The notes beneath the pieces were generated by a model. It did not search any database. It saw only the letters and a program-made list of their open reading frames with translations, and was not told the DNA's origin. From Mixophyes australis (Eukaryota; Chordata; Amphibia; Anura; Limnodynastidae), in assembly GCA_036250195.1 (NCBI GenBank), contig JAVHZZ010000006.1:74569869-74633868 (forward strand): DNA of 64,000 nt, read 5' to 3'. The position numbers and the translations under genes are program-made. The first letter of the stretch is position 1. Each line of letters begins with the position of its first letter. This document shows positions 44,240 to 54,349 of this stretch, piece after piece.

Positions 44240-45184
44240 GGGGTTTTGAGCACTCTGGGGGGATAAAGTTCAAAGTGCACAAATAACATTGGTATGTTGA
44301 GTGTAGAATCTTATGTTCATATCAATGGCATATTCAGTGTTTGTGTCTCTTGCGGCGCGCACCAATGGCAGTAACTTTGTGAATTAAAATTCTAGTTCTA
44401 ATGGGGAATATAATTCAGACTTAAACCAGTGTCTCTTCAGTTGCTGTAGAACTAGAAGTCCAAGCAGGAGGCAGTATAAGACTTGAAGTTCTAGGGAGCC
44501 ACCGGTTGATTGAGTTTTGAGTATTTTAAGTTGTTGCACCTAATGCTCATTATTGTCTACCTTCATCTTGAGACATAGTTTCTTAGAGGTATATTGGAAT
44601 ATTATACCATAATACTTTTCCTGCTTACATTTCACCATGCCTCATTTAACTACATTGAGTTAAAAATATTGTCAAAATCAAATGAATTCATCCAGGGTTG
44701 CAACTGGGAGAAAAAAGTTTAAAAAGCCAAGGTATATTATAATCACTGAAAAAAGAGTCAGGTTTGGTAGTATGGATGCCTATGTTCTCTTTCTGTACCA
44801 AAATAAACTACCATTAAATATAAGCTATTACTGTATTGAACATGGTGTACAGTTGGTGAGAATGGGAAAAAATACCTTTTATGTTTAAACTGTTATGGCT
44901 GAAACTGTGGGGTGCAGACAAAACAGTAAATACATAGGCACATATTGATAATTTAAGTACATACCATTAATAGCCAGTTGGAGATCAGGAGTGAGTGTGA
45001 CATTGAGGAATCAAGTAGGAACCAATGGTATAGCAACCGATTTAGGGAAATGGACGATTCAAAAGTGGTAGGAAAGCTTTGATATGACTTTTTGTTTAGT
45101 GGATATTTTTCCCACTCTCTTGGTGCACTTCTTGTTTTTTTACAGAGGCATCTGCTGAGAGTAGATGACAAGCGCACACCTTGA
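44240..45184. other. No gene recognised
   Basis: Sequence without mobile-element motifs that I recognise. The 68-codon frame at 44,682-44,888 has a KKFKKPR basic stretch but no domain. Confidence 0.5.
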
Positions 45185-45242
45185 TGTGTGTTTTACGGGC
45201 CATTTAGCCCGGTGGCGGATCCAGGGGGGTGATCGGGGCAAG
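45185..45242. repeat. MITE fragment next to CR1 copy 2
   Basis: GTGGCGGATCCAGGGGGGTGATCGGGGCAA resembles a DNA-transposon end and stops abruptly where CR1 homology starts. It may be the site in which the CR1 copy landed. Confidence 0.35.
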
Positions 45243-46304
45243 ATCACAACCAGGAAATTATAGACCTGTGAGCCTGACATCAATAGTGGGGAAACTACTG
45301 GAAGGTATACTAAGGGATAGTATTCAGGATTACTTGGTGCTCAATAAGATTATTAGTGTTAGGATAGCTGGTGTCAAACTAATCTAATTAGTTTCTACGA
45401 GGAAGTTAGTGAGAACATAGACCAGGGCAGTATAGTAGATGTGGTCTACTTAGATTTTGCAAAGGCCTTTAATTCAGTGCCACACAAGAGGTTGGGTTAC
45501 AAAATAAGGGAACTGGGTCTAGAAAACAACATTTGTACTTGGGTCGAAACCTGGAAAGAGAATAGGGAACAGAGAGTTGTGATAAATGGAACATTTTCTA
45601 ATTGGTCAAAAGTCTTAAGTGGAGTACCTCAAGGTTCCGTGCTGGGGCCACTCCTTTTTAATATATTTATTAATGACCCTGGTGATGGTTAAGAGAGTAA
45701 AGTTTCTTTTTTTGCAGATGACACTAAACTCTGTAAGGTAATAAAATCAGAGCAAGATGTAGCTTCTCTACAGAGGGACTTAAATATACTGGAGGATTGG
45801 GCGGCCAAATGGAATATGAGGTTTAACATAGATAAATGTAAGGTAATGCATTTAGGAATCAAAAATAAGAACACAATCTGTAAATTAAATGGAATTAATT
45901 TAGGAGAATCTATAATGGAAAAGGATTTGGGAGTGCTCGTAGACAGTAGAATTAGCAATAGTGCTCAATTTCAATCAGCAGCTGAAAGGGCAAATAAAGT
46001 ATTGGCATTCATAAAAAGTGGCATAGATGCAAGGGAAGACAGTTTAATTTTGCCACTGTAGTAATTGTTGGTAAGACCTCCTCTTGAATATGCAGTACAG
46101 TTCTGGGCACCACTCTATAAAAAAGATAATTTGGAACTAGAAAGGGTTCAGAGAAGGGCGACAAAATTGATAAAGGGTATGGAGTCATTAAGTTATGAGG
46201 AAAGGTTAACCAGTTTAGGCATGTTTACTTTAGAAAAGAGGCGTCTAAGAGGAGATATGATTACTATGTACAAATACATTAAGGATCAATACAGAGAACT
46301 TTAA
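45243..46304 (+). pseudogene. CR1 RT and C-terminal domain, broken
   Basis: [18 protein letters not shown] (the first RT aspartate, 45,441 on), [20 protein letters not shown] and then a stop at 45,690. FADDTKLCKV, with the catalytic FADD retained, follows at 45,712. Next come CKVMHLGIKNKN and KDLGVLVDSRIS (45,816-46,058), a stop, and [37 protein letters not shown] and [19 protein letters not shown] (46,065-46,304). The three segments differ in frame or are divided by stops. Unlike the 22.5-kb copy, this one keeps both RT aspartates of the FADD box, so it decayed less or is younger. Confidence 0.9.
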
Positions 46305-46725
46305 TAGGAACTTTTCACCCCAAGGACTATACACAGGACACGCGGTCACCCCCTAAGGTTAGAAATTTTACAACCAGCAAAGGAAGGGGTTCTTTACAGT
46401 AAGGGCAGTCAATATATGGAATTCATTGTCAGGGAAGGTTGTGATGGCAGATTCAATAGATATGTGTAAGAAAGGGTTAGACAAATTTTTAGTGGAAAAG
46501 TGTATCCAGGGATACGACCGTTAATTAAAATGAAGGATAGTAGTGGATATAGGGTAAAAATAGGACTTCAATATTGAGACTGGGGGGATTTTCACAATTG
46601 AAACAGATTGGCGGTTGCTTACTGTGGATCAATTTCAAATAGAAGTGCAGGATCGCAGGAGATCCAAAATAGGTTGAACTTGATGGACTGGTGTCTTTTT
46701 TCAACCTCATCAACTATGTTACTAT
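45243..46725 (+). mobile_element. CR1-clade LINE, 5'-truncated copy
   Basis: The 3' part of the same CR1 family as 22,510-26,520, in the opposite orientation and better preserved. It begins within RT (GAAATTATAGACCTGTGAGC, read NYRPVSLTSIVG after frame correction) and ends GACTGGTGTCTTTTTTCAACC, ATCAACTATGTTACTATG. 5' truncation is usual for LINEs. See the ORF2 entry for the coding content. Confidence 0.9.
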
Positions 46726-46739
46726 GTAAATATAACCCT

Positions 46740-47076
46740 TATTCTGTCTCTAATCATTGGTTAGTTAAAACCTATGGTAAAGCTTGAACATGGAGTGTCC
46801 TGAGGGCTCCATATGATTTGCTCCCAATGCTGTGAGGTATTCACACTACTCATTTCAATCCCATTGATGGGTATTTGCTGAGGACTCCATGCAACTTGCC
46901 ACTAAAGTACAAAATGTTCCAAAAATGTACATGCTAGATAGTGAATTTATTAATCAGAGATAACCTAGGGTTAAATTTGCAAAATACATTATTATTTGTC
47001 TATTTTTTTACATTTAAAACACAAAAATATGGTATTTTCATTTTAATGTAACTTCACATATGGAATGTTAAAATCA
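46740..47076. other. No gene recognised
   Basis: AT-rich DNA between CR1 copy 2 and hAT copy B, with no motif that I can name. Confidence 0.5.
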
Positions 47077-47084
47077 GTTTGAAG
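47077..47084 (+). repeat. Target duplication of hAT copy B, left
   Basis: GTTTGAAG, identical to 52,924-52,931. Confidence 0.95.
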
Positions 47085-47300
47085 TAGAGATGAGTGGGCT
47101 CGGATATCTGAAATCCGAGCCCACCCGAACATTGCCGATCCGAGTCGGATCCGAGACAGATCCGGGTATTGGCGCCAAATTCAAATATGAAACTGAGGCT
47201 CTGACTCATAATCCCGTTGTCGGATCTCGCGATACTCGGATCCTATAAATTCCCCGCTAGTCGCCGCCATCTTCACTCGGGCATTGATCAGGGTAGAGGG
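47085..47300 (+). promoter_or_regulatory. 5' terminal region of hAT copy B
   Basis: Dense short motifs (CGGAT, TCCGAG) form several overlapping inverted pairs: CTCGGATATCTGAAATCCGAG at 47,098-47,118 is a palindrome. A TATAAATT element (ATCCTATAAATTCCCC, about 47,240-47,255) could be the TATA box of the element's promoter, with GCCGCCATCTTC about 13 bp further on (YY1-like). The same region is present, inverted, at 43,560-43,757 in copy A. Confidence 0.6.
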
Positions 47301-47304
47301 AGGG

Positions 47305-48312
47305 TGTGTTAGGTGGTCCTCTGTCCTGGTAGATCTCGTGCTGTGCTGTTTAGTTCTGTGCTGTGCTGTGCTGTGCTGTGTTCTGCAGTATCAGTCCAGT
47401 GGTGCTGTGTGCTGTGCTCTGTCCTTCTGAGGTCAGTGGTGCTGCTGGGTCCAGTGCTGTGTCCTGTTCAGTCCAGTGGTGCTGTGTCCTGTGCTCTGTG
47501 CTTCTAAGGGCATAGTTATTTCCCCAATATTCCCCTGTGTTTAAAAAAATAAAAAAAAGTTATTTAAAAAAATACCAAAAACTAATTTAATTTTTTTTAA
47601 TTACCACAAAATTTGCACAACCAATCCTGCAGTATAAGCCCATTGGTACTGCAATATTACCAAGTTCACACATTCAGCAGTAAAAGTCCAGTGGTACTGC
47701 AATATTACAAAGTTTACACATTCTGCAGTATCAGTCCAGTGGTGCTGTGTCCTGTGCTCTGTCCTGCTGAGTTCCGTAGTGCTGCTGGGTCCTGTGCCGT
47801 GTCCTGTTCAGTCCAGTGGTGCTGTGTCCTGTGCTCTGTGCTTCTAAGGGCATAGTTATTTCCCCATTATTCCCAAGTTTTTAAAAAATAAAAAAAAATA
47901 AAAAATTTAAAAAAAAATAAAAAAAATATAATAATTATAACCAAATTTGCAAAACCAATCCAGCAGTATAAGTCCATTGGTACTGCAATATTACAAAGTT
48001 CACACATTCTGCAGTATCAGTCCAGTGGTGCTGTGTCCTGTGCTCTGTCCTGCTGAGTTCCGTAGTGCTGCTGGGTCCTGTGCCGTGTCCTGTTCAGTCC
48101 AGTGGTGCTGTGTCCTGTGCTCTGTGCTTCTAAGGGCATAGTTATTTCCCCATTATTCCCAAGTTTTTAAAAAATAAAAAAAAAGTAAAAAAAAATAAAA
48201 AATTTAAAAAAAAAAAAATATAATAATTATTATAACCAAATTTGCAAAACCAATACAGCAGTATAAGTCCATTGGTACTGCAATATTACCAAGTTCACAC
48301 ATTCTGCAGTAT
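47305..48312. repeat. 5' leader repeats of hAT copy B
   Basis: About three tandem units of roughly 300-330 bp. Each carries CCAGTGGTGCTGTGTCCTGT, GCTCTGTGCTTCTAAGGGCA, TAGTTATTTCCCCA, an A-rich run, and AAATTTGCA(A/C)AACCAAT. The second and third units (around 47,700-47,940 and 48,005-48,240) are nearly identical. Short frames within them are artefacts. Confidence 0.88.
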
Positions 48313-48315
48313 CTT

Positions 48316-48699
48316 GTGCTACATATAATGGAGACCAAAAATTTGGAGGATAAAGTAGGGAAAGATCAAGACCCACTTCCTCCTAATGCTGAAGCTGCTG
48401 CCACTAGTCATGACATAGACGATGAAATGCCATCAACGTCGTCTTCCAAGCCCGATGCCCAATCTCGTAGTACCGGGCATGTAAAATCCAAAAAGCCCAA
48501 GTTAAGAAAAAGTAGCAAAAAGAGAAACTTAAAATCATCTGAGGAGAAACGTAAAGTTGCCAATATGCCATTTACGTTCATGACTAGTGGTTCAGCTTCA
48601 CCCACGGATCTTAGCCCTCCTCCTCCTCCCCCCCCCCTACAAAAAATTGAAGAGAGTTATGCTGTCAGCAACAAAACAGCAAACAACTCTGCCTTCTAA
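48316..48699 (+). pseudogene. N-terminal frame of hAT copy B
   Basis: A 127-codon frame related to 42,698-42,288 in copy A: EDKVGKDQDPLPPNAEAA, then KSKKPKLRKSSKKRNLKSSE (basic, a possible nuclear signal), then a poly-proline run encoded by a C tract near 48,625-48,640. The homology continues in another frame (48,587-48,778) after the C tract, up to DLPITVR, where a TAA (48,779-48,781) stands in place of the GAA of copy A. I infer that these pieces were once the N-terminus of the transposase and that C-tract slippage plus one substitution broke them. Alternatively, the N-terminal frame was a separate protein. Confidence 0.65.
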
Positions 48700-48784
48700 A
48701 GAGAAATTATCACAAATCCACAAGGCGAGTCCAAGGGTGTTGGTGGTTGTCAAGCCTGACCTTCCCATCACTGTACGGTAAGAG

Positions 48785-51286
48785 GTGGCTCGGGAGGAGG
48801 CTATTGATGATGTAGCTGGCGCTGTGGAGGAACTTGATGATGAGGATGGTGATGTGGTTATTGTAAATGAGGCACCAGGGGGGGAAACAGCTGATGTCCA
48901 TGGGATGAAAAAGCCCATCGTCATGCCTGGTCAGAAGACCAAAAAATGCACCTCTTCGGTCTGGAGTTATTTTTATCCAAATCCAGACAACCAATGTATG
49001 GCCATATGTAGCTTATGTAAAGCTCAAATAAGCAGGGGTAAGGATCTTGCCCACCTAGGAACATCCTCCCTTATACGTCACCTGAATAACCTTCATAGTT
49101 CAGTGGTTAGTTCAGGAACTGGGGCTAGGACCCTCATCGGTACAGGGACACCTAAATCCCGTGGTCCAGTTGGATACACACCAGCAACACCCTCCTCGTC
49201 AACTTCCTCCACAATCTCCATCAGATTCAGTCCTGCAGCCCAAGTCAGCAGCCAGACTGAGTCCTCCTCAATACGGGATTCATCCGAGGAATCCTGCAGC
49301 GGTACGCCTACTACTGCCACTGCTGCTGTTGCTGCTGTTAGTCGGTCATCTTCCCAGAGGGGAAGTCGTAAGACCGCTAAGTCTTTCACAAAACAATTGA
49401 CCGTCCAACAGTCGTTTGCCATGACCACAAAATACGATAGTAGTCACCCTATTGCAAAGCGTATAACTGCGGCTGTAACTGCAATGTTGGTGTTAGACGT
49501 GCGCCCGGTGTCCGCCATCAGTGGAGTGGGATTTAGACGGTTGATGGAGGTATTGTGTCCCCGGTACCAAATCCCGTCGAGATTCCACTTCACTAGGCAG
49601 GCGATACCAAAAATGTACAGAGAAGTACGATCAAGTGTCCTCAGTGCTCTAAAAAATGCGGTTGTACCCACTGTCCACTTAACCACGGACATGTGGACAA
49701 GTGGTTCTGGGCAAACGAAGGACTATATGACTGTGACAGCCCACTGGGTAGATGCATCCCCTTCCGCAGCAACAGCAACAGCTGCATCAGTAGCAGCAAC
49801 TACAAAATGGCGGCTCGTGCAAAGGCAGGCAACATTGTGCATTACAGGCTTTAATAAGAGGCACAACGCTGACAACATATTAGAGAAAATGAGGGAAATT
49901 ATCTCCCAGTGGCTTACCCCACTTAGACTCTCATGGGGATTTGTGGTGTCAGACAATGCCAGTAACATTGTGCGGGCATTAAATATGGGCAATTTCCAGC
50001 ACGTCCCATGTTTTGCCCACACCATTAATTTGGTGGTGCAGCATTACCTCAAGAGTGACAGGGGTGTGCAGGAGATGCTTGCGGTGGCGCGCAAAATTGC
50101 TGGACACTTTCGGCATTCAGCCAGTGCCTACCGCAGACTAGAGGCACATCAAAAAAGCATGAACCTGCCCTGCCATCACCTCAAACAAGAGGTTGTGACG
50201 CGCTGGAACTCCACCCTCTATATGCTGCAAAGGATGGAGGAGCAGCAAAAGGCCATTCAGGCCTACACAGCCACCTACGACATAGGCAAAGGAGTGGGGA
50301 TGCGCCTCAGTCAAGCGCAGTGGAGACTGATTTCCGTGTTGTGCAAGGTTCTGCAGCCATTTGAACTTGCCACACGAGAAGTCAGTTCCGACACTGCCAG
50401 CTTGAGTCAGGTCATTCCCCTGATCAGGCTGTTGCAGAAGCAGCTGGAGAAAGTGAGGGAGGAGCTGGTAAGCCATTGCGATTACACCAAGCATGTAGCT
50501 CTTGTGGATGTAGCCCTTCGTACGCTTTGCCAGGATCCGAGGGTGGTCACTCTTTTAAAGTCAGAGGAATACATTCTGGCCACCGTGCTCGATCCTCGGT
50601 TTAAAGCGTATGTTGTGTCTCTGTTTCCGGCGGACACAAGTCTACAGCGGTGCAAAGACCTGCTGGTCAGGAGATTGTCCTCTGAAGAGGACCGTGACAT
50701 GCCAACAGCTCCACCCTCATTTTCTTCCACATCTATGGCTGCGAGGAAAAAGCTCAGTTTTCCCAAAAGAGGCACTGGCGGGGATGCTGATAACATCTGG
50801 TCCGGACTGAAGGACCTGCCAACCATTGCAGACATGTCTACTGTCGCTGCATTGGATGCTGTCACAATAGAAAAAATTGTGGATGATTACTTTGCTGACA
50901 CCATCCAAGTAGACATGTCAGACAGTCCATATTGTTACTGGCAGGAAAAAAAGGCAGTTTGGAAGCCCCTGTACAAACTGGCTCTATTTTACCTGAGTTG
51001 TCCCCCCTCCAGTGTGTACTCGGAAAGAGTTTTTAGTGCAGCGGGGAACCTGGTCAGTGAGCGGCGAAGGAGGTTGCTTCCTCATAACGTTGAAAAAATG
51101 ATGTTTATAAAAATGAATAATCAATTCCTCAATGAAGTACAGCACTGCCCTCCAGATAGTACAGAGGGACCTGTGGTTGTGGAGTCCAGCGGGGACGAAT
51201 TGATAATGTGTGATGAGGAGGAAGTACACACTGTAGGGGGAGAGGAATCAGAGGTTGAGGATGAGGACGACATCTTGCCTCAGTAG
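48785..51286 (+). CDS. hAT transposase with BED zinc finger, long open frame
   Basis: This 833-codon frame encodes a hAT-family transposase. Numbering from 48,785 (a GTG; the first ATG is codon 41, at 48,905), a BED zinc finger spans about 55-108, with W60, C75, C78, H99 and H104. A Ser/Thr-rich linker follows to about 200. The catalytic core has TDMWTS with D302, VVSDNASN with D390, the VPCFAH C/H motif (409-412), RWNST (473-477) and LDPRFK (602-607). The C-terminal dimerisation domain (about 715-785) has SSVYSERVFSAAGNL with E747. All three acidic DDE residues are present. The acidic tail ends at a TAG. The enzyme would excise and insert elements with TAGAGATG/TAGGGATG ends. No frameshift interrupts it after the nonsense codon upstream. 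Activity is unproven. Confidence 0.93.
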   Translation: MAREEAIDDVAGAVEELDDEDGDVVIVNEAPGGETADVHGMKKPIVMPGQKTKKCTSSVWSYFYPNPDNQCMAICSLCKAQISRGKDLAHLGTSSLIRHLNNLHSSVVSSGTGARTLIGTGTPKSRGPVGYTPATPSSSTSSTISIRFSPAAQVSSQTESSSIRDSSEESCSGTPTTATAAVAAVSRSSSQRGSRKTAKSFTKQLTVQQSFAMTTKYDSSHPIAKRITAAVTAMLVLDVRPVSAISGVGFRRLMEVLCPRYQIPSRFHFTRQAIPKMYREVRSSVLSALKNAVVPTVHLTTDMWTSGSGQTKDYMTVTAHWVDASPSAATATAASVAATTKWRLVQRQATLCITGFNKRHNADNILEKMREIISQWLTPLRLSWGFVVSDNASNIVRALNMGNFQHVPCFAHTINLVVQHYLKSDRGVQEMLAVARKIAGHFRHSASAYRRLEAHQKSMNLPCHHLKQEVVTRWNSTLYMLQRMEEQQKAIQAYTATYDIGKGVGMRLSQAQWRLISVLCKVLQPFELATREVSSDTASLSQVIPLIRLLQKQLEKVREELVSHCDYTKHVALVDVALRTLCQDPRVVTLLKSEEYILATVLDPRFKAYVVSLFPADTSLQRCKDLLVRRLSSEEDRDMPTAPPSFSSTSMAARKKLSFPKRGTGGDADNIWSGLKDLPTIADMSTVAALDAVTIEKIVDDYFADTIQVDMSDSPYCYWQEKKAVWKPLYKLALFYLSCPPSSVYSERVFSAAGNLVSERRRRLLPHNVEKMMFIKMNNQFLNEVQHCPPDSTEGPVVVESSGDELIMCDEEEVHTVGGEESEVEDEDDILPQ

Positions 51287-51299
51287 AGCCTGTTTAGTC

Positions 51300-51500
51300 T
51301 GTACAGGGAGAGATGAATAGCTTTTTTGGTGTGGGGGCCCAAACAAACCAATCATTTCAGCCAAAGTTGTTTAGTAGGCCCTGTCGCTGAAATGATTGGT
51401 TTGTTAAAGTGTGCATGTCCTATTTCAACAACATAAGGGTGGGTGTGAGGGCCCAAGGACAATTCCATCTTGGACCTTTTTTTTTTTGCATTATATGACC
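51300..51500. repeat. Inverted repeat in hAT 3' region (copy B)
   Basis: AAACAAACCAATCATTTCAG (about 51,341) and CTGAAATGATTGGTTTGTTA (about 51,385) form a hairpin. The same pair lies inverted in copy A (41,180-41,252). It falls just after the transposase stop and could mark the end of the transcript. Confidence 0.8.
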
Positions 51501-51821
51501 AATCAACAGTTGTTTGCCATGTTCAAAAAGTAAAACCAAATTTAAAAAAATACAAGAAATTAAACCAAAAGTAAAATGCCGTGTCATAATTTAAAACAAG
51601 AGGTATTGACGTGCTCTAAAACTACTGTATTGTTGTTTATATTTTATAAACACTACACTTGAAAGCTTGAGTCTTTCAATAAAAAAGTAACTGTCCATTG
51701 CACGACTATGTGCAACAGGGACATTTTTTTGGGTTTACAAAGTCAAACAATAACACTTCGACCCTGTCTGTCTGGGGTCTCTCAATGACGAATTGTCTGT
51801 ACCATGTTTGGAGGAGGTATT

Positions 51822-51972
51822 GTGGCCCCGGTATCAAATTGGGTACCGGGGCCACCCCACTATGCAGTCCAGATACTTGTTTGGTGGCATTCTGACACGT
51901 GGAGGGTTTTTTAATTATATTGTGGCCTCGGTACAAAATTGTGTACCGGGGCCACCACACTACGCAGTCAAG
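51822..51972. repeat. GGCCCCGGTA repeat pair, hAT copy B
   Basis: Two units with GTGGCC(C/T)CGGTA(T/C)(C/A)AAATT and ACCGGGGCCACC(C/A)CACTA(T/C)GCAGTC. Copy A has three (40,505-40,790). Confidence 0.85.
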
Positions 51973-52179
51973 ATAGATAGATGCGTATCATAGATAAAGT
52001 ACATTCAGTGGTGTGGGGCAAATTGAAAAATATTCAAAATGCACTGACATTATCAAAAACAAGAGGTTGTCACACGCTAAAACTCCAACATGTATATGAT
52101 GGAGAGGATGGAGGAGCAGCCGTATGTGTAGTGTAATGCAGACCTGTTGAAGGTTTTTTATATATTTTATTGTGGTGCC

Positions 52180-52612
52180 CAGTGCCCACTCCTCTACGCA
52201 GTCCAGGTACATTTATTGCTGCGATTCATAAAAGTTCAGGGTTTTTAATATATTGTGGTGACCCACTCCTCTACGCAGTCCAGGTACATTTATTGGTGCG
52301 ATTCATAAAAGTTCAGGGTTTTTAATAGATATTGTGGTGACCCACTCCTCTACGCAGTCCAGGTACATTTATTGGTGCGAATCATACAAGTTGATGGTTT
52401 TCTTATTATATATATTGTGGTGACCCACTCCTCTACGCAGTCCAGGTACATTTATTGGTGCGATTCATAAAAGTTCAGGGTTTTTAATAGATATTGTGGT
52501 GACCCACTCCTCTACGCAGTCCAGGTACATTTATTGGTGCAAATCATACAAGTTGATGGTTTTCTTATTATATATATTGTGGTGACCCACTCCTCTACGC
52601 AGTCCAGAAAGA
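52180..52612. repeat. Subterminal tandem array in hAT copy B, 6 units
   Basis: The inverted counterpart of 39,631-40,310: CCCACTCCTCTACGCAGTCC occurs six times between about 52,185 and 52,607, with ATTTATTGGTGCGA(A/T)TCATA between. Some units have AAAGTTCAGGGTTTTTAATA and others CAAGTTGATGGTTTTCTTAT, the same two types as in copy A. Confidence 0.93.
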
Positions 52613-52923
52613 TACCTTGTTGCAACGTTTTGGACTAATAACTATATTGTGAGGTGTTCAGAATACACTGTAAATTAGTGGAAATGCTTGTTATTGAATG
52701 TTATTGAGGTTAATAATAGCCTAGGAGTGAAAATAAGCCCAAAAACTTGATTTTTAAACTTTTTATGTTTTTTTTCAAAAAAAATCCGAATCCAAAACCT
52801 TAAATCCGAACCGAGACCTTTCGTCAAGTGTTTTGCGAGACAAATCCGACCCCCAAAAATAACGAAAATCCGGATCCAAAACACAAAACACGAGACCTCA
52901 AAAATCGCCGGTGCACATCCCTA

Positions 52924-52931
52924 GTTTGAAG
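52924..52931 (+). repeat. Target duplication of hAT copy B, right
   Basis: GTTTGAAG, the partner of 47,077-47,084. Confidence 0.95.
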
Positions 52932-53547
52932 CAGCGTAACGTGCCTCAGTGATGGTATTAGCTTATAGAGAATTGATTGTATTCTCATGAATATTATTTC
53001 AGACCACAGAGTGGCTGCCTTCACTGTGTGTAGTTGACTGGTACACTTTAATAGTTGAAAAAATGTGTGAGTAAAATAAAACAAATAATGTGATTATTTC
53101 TCTCAATATGTACGTTTTAAAAAGTTAAGTAAGTTTATTGAGAATATTGTGTTATTGAACGTTTATTGAGGGGAAAAATGGTAGAAATAAATCTTTTAAG
53201 TTATTATTCTGAGTACCGTGTAAGTGTTAGCACACACCGTGACTGGAATATGTAGTACACTGTATGGGATTGCCGTCGATGGCATCTTGAAAAGAAGGTA
53301 CTTTAATTACGGTTCTTAAGAGATTTCAGTCTTTAACATGCATTTTGACAGCGATTAGCTGCACTTCTGCTATTGTATTAACTGTAGCTTAAATGTTGTT
53401 CTTTCAAAAGGAGGCATGATGCACTTTGCATTAATGCCACTTCAAATAGTTATTTCTTTACCACATAGAATCTTTTCTTACATTTTTTAAATTTATTTTT
53501 TTACTGTCATTCTAAACTAAAAAAAGTTATACATTCTCAAAATATAC
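52932..53547. other. No gene recognised
   Basis: AT-rich, non-repetitive as far as I can see. No open frame with a motif. Confidence 0.5.
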
Positions 53548-53697
53548 CACATCCCATAGATTGTAAGCTTGCAAGCAGGGCACTATTACCGATAACGTAT
53601 GTATGTACTACCCACTATTGTTTTATTACTGTTTGTTCCCAATTGTAAAGCGCTACGGAATCTGCCAGCGCTATATAAATAAATGTTGATGATACAA
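53548..53697 (+). mobile_element. SINE/LINE2-type 3' tail
   Basis: ATAGATTGTAAGCTTGCAAG, GTTTTATTACTGTTTGTTCC, CAATTGTAAAGCGCTACGGA and CCAGCGCTATATAAATAAAT, then GTTGATGAT: this is a very common frog 3' tail ending in a short (GAT)n microsatellite. The body upstream is absent or too diverged. Confidence 0.75.
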
Positions 53698-54029
53698 CAT
53701 GAGGTCTGCAGTTCCCCTTTATATACCAGCCCTCAGTGAGTTTTAAGTCAGTCAATATTGACACTTGCACAGTGAATTGGATCGAGAGTGAAATGTGGAA
53801 CTGGTGTTTATTTATTGGTCTGACTGATGGTTTGGGGACATCCTAATCTTGAGGTAACACCTCAGACTAGGACTGCATTACTCTACTGCAGAGTATTGCT
53901 CATTTAAGCTTATTGGAGCATGCAGATAAGCCTATTATTTGGAATCCTGTATGTAGTCAATTGGCTATATGAGATTTATGTTTGGAAGAAAAACTGCTAT
54001 ACCCGTCAGTTTTTCTCTTTGGCAAAAAA

Positions 54030-54345
54030 TGCCATCATCCTCAGCTATTTTATATAGCGCCACTAATTCTGCAGCGCTGTACAGAGAACTCACATGAGTC
54101 CCTCCCTCACTGGAGCTTACAGCCTAAATTCCCTAACACACACACAGACCGAGACTAAGGTCAATTTAATAGCAACCAATTAACCTACTAGTATGATTTT
54201 GGAGTGTGGGAGGAAACCGGAGCACCTGGAGGAAACCCACGCAAACACGGGGCGAACATACAAACTCCACACATATATGGCCATGGTCAGGAATCAAACT
54301 CATGACCCCAGCGCTATGAGGCAGAAGTGCTAACCCATCTATTGT
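54030..54345 (-). mobile_element. tRNA-derived SINE, minus strand
   Basis: On the minus strand it starts at the tRNA-like head GGTTAGCACTTCTGCCTCAT (A box) and GAGTTTGATTCCTGACC (B box). It goes on through the conserved core GTGTTTGCGTGGGTTTCCTC / CTCCCACACTCCAAAATCAT and ends in GCGCTATATAAAATAGCTGA followed by GGATGATGG. A SINE with this head, core and LINE2-like tail is widespread in vertebrates. Pol III promoter boxes are still recognisable. Confidence 0.8.
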
Positions 54346-54349
54346 GATG

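Larger units (their letters stand above)
47085..52923 (+). mobile_element. hAT transposon copy B with long transposase frame
   Basis: A 5,839-bp element in plus orientation. The 5' terminus is TAGAGATGAGTGGGCTCGGA, the 3' terminus ends CCGGTGCACATCCCTA, and the flanks carry the exact 8-bp duplication GTTTGAAG. Subterminal regions are full of CGGAT/ATCCG motifs (for example GATCCGAGTCGGATCCGAGA near 47,134-47,156, and TCCGAATCCAAAACC near 52,785), which are plausible transposase-binding sites. In between are a repeated leader, a short N-terminal frame, the transposase gene, and a 3' region with two tandem arrays. It could have been autonomous. It is the full-length relative of copy A. Confidence 0.95.

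Noticed and set aside
42288..48312. Cys/Val/Ser-rich short proteins (for example 43,008-43,250 and 47,613-47,855)
   Set aside because: These translate the duplicated leader of the two hAT copies; the same sequence occurs in both orientations and has no coding bias.
39316..52923. A 13.6-kb composite transposon with inverted hAT arms
   Set aside because: Each arm has its own exact 8-bp target duplication at both ends (GTAAGAGG and GTTTGAAG), so they inserted independently.
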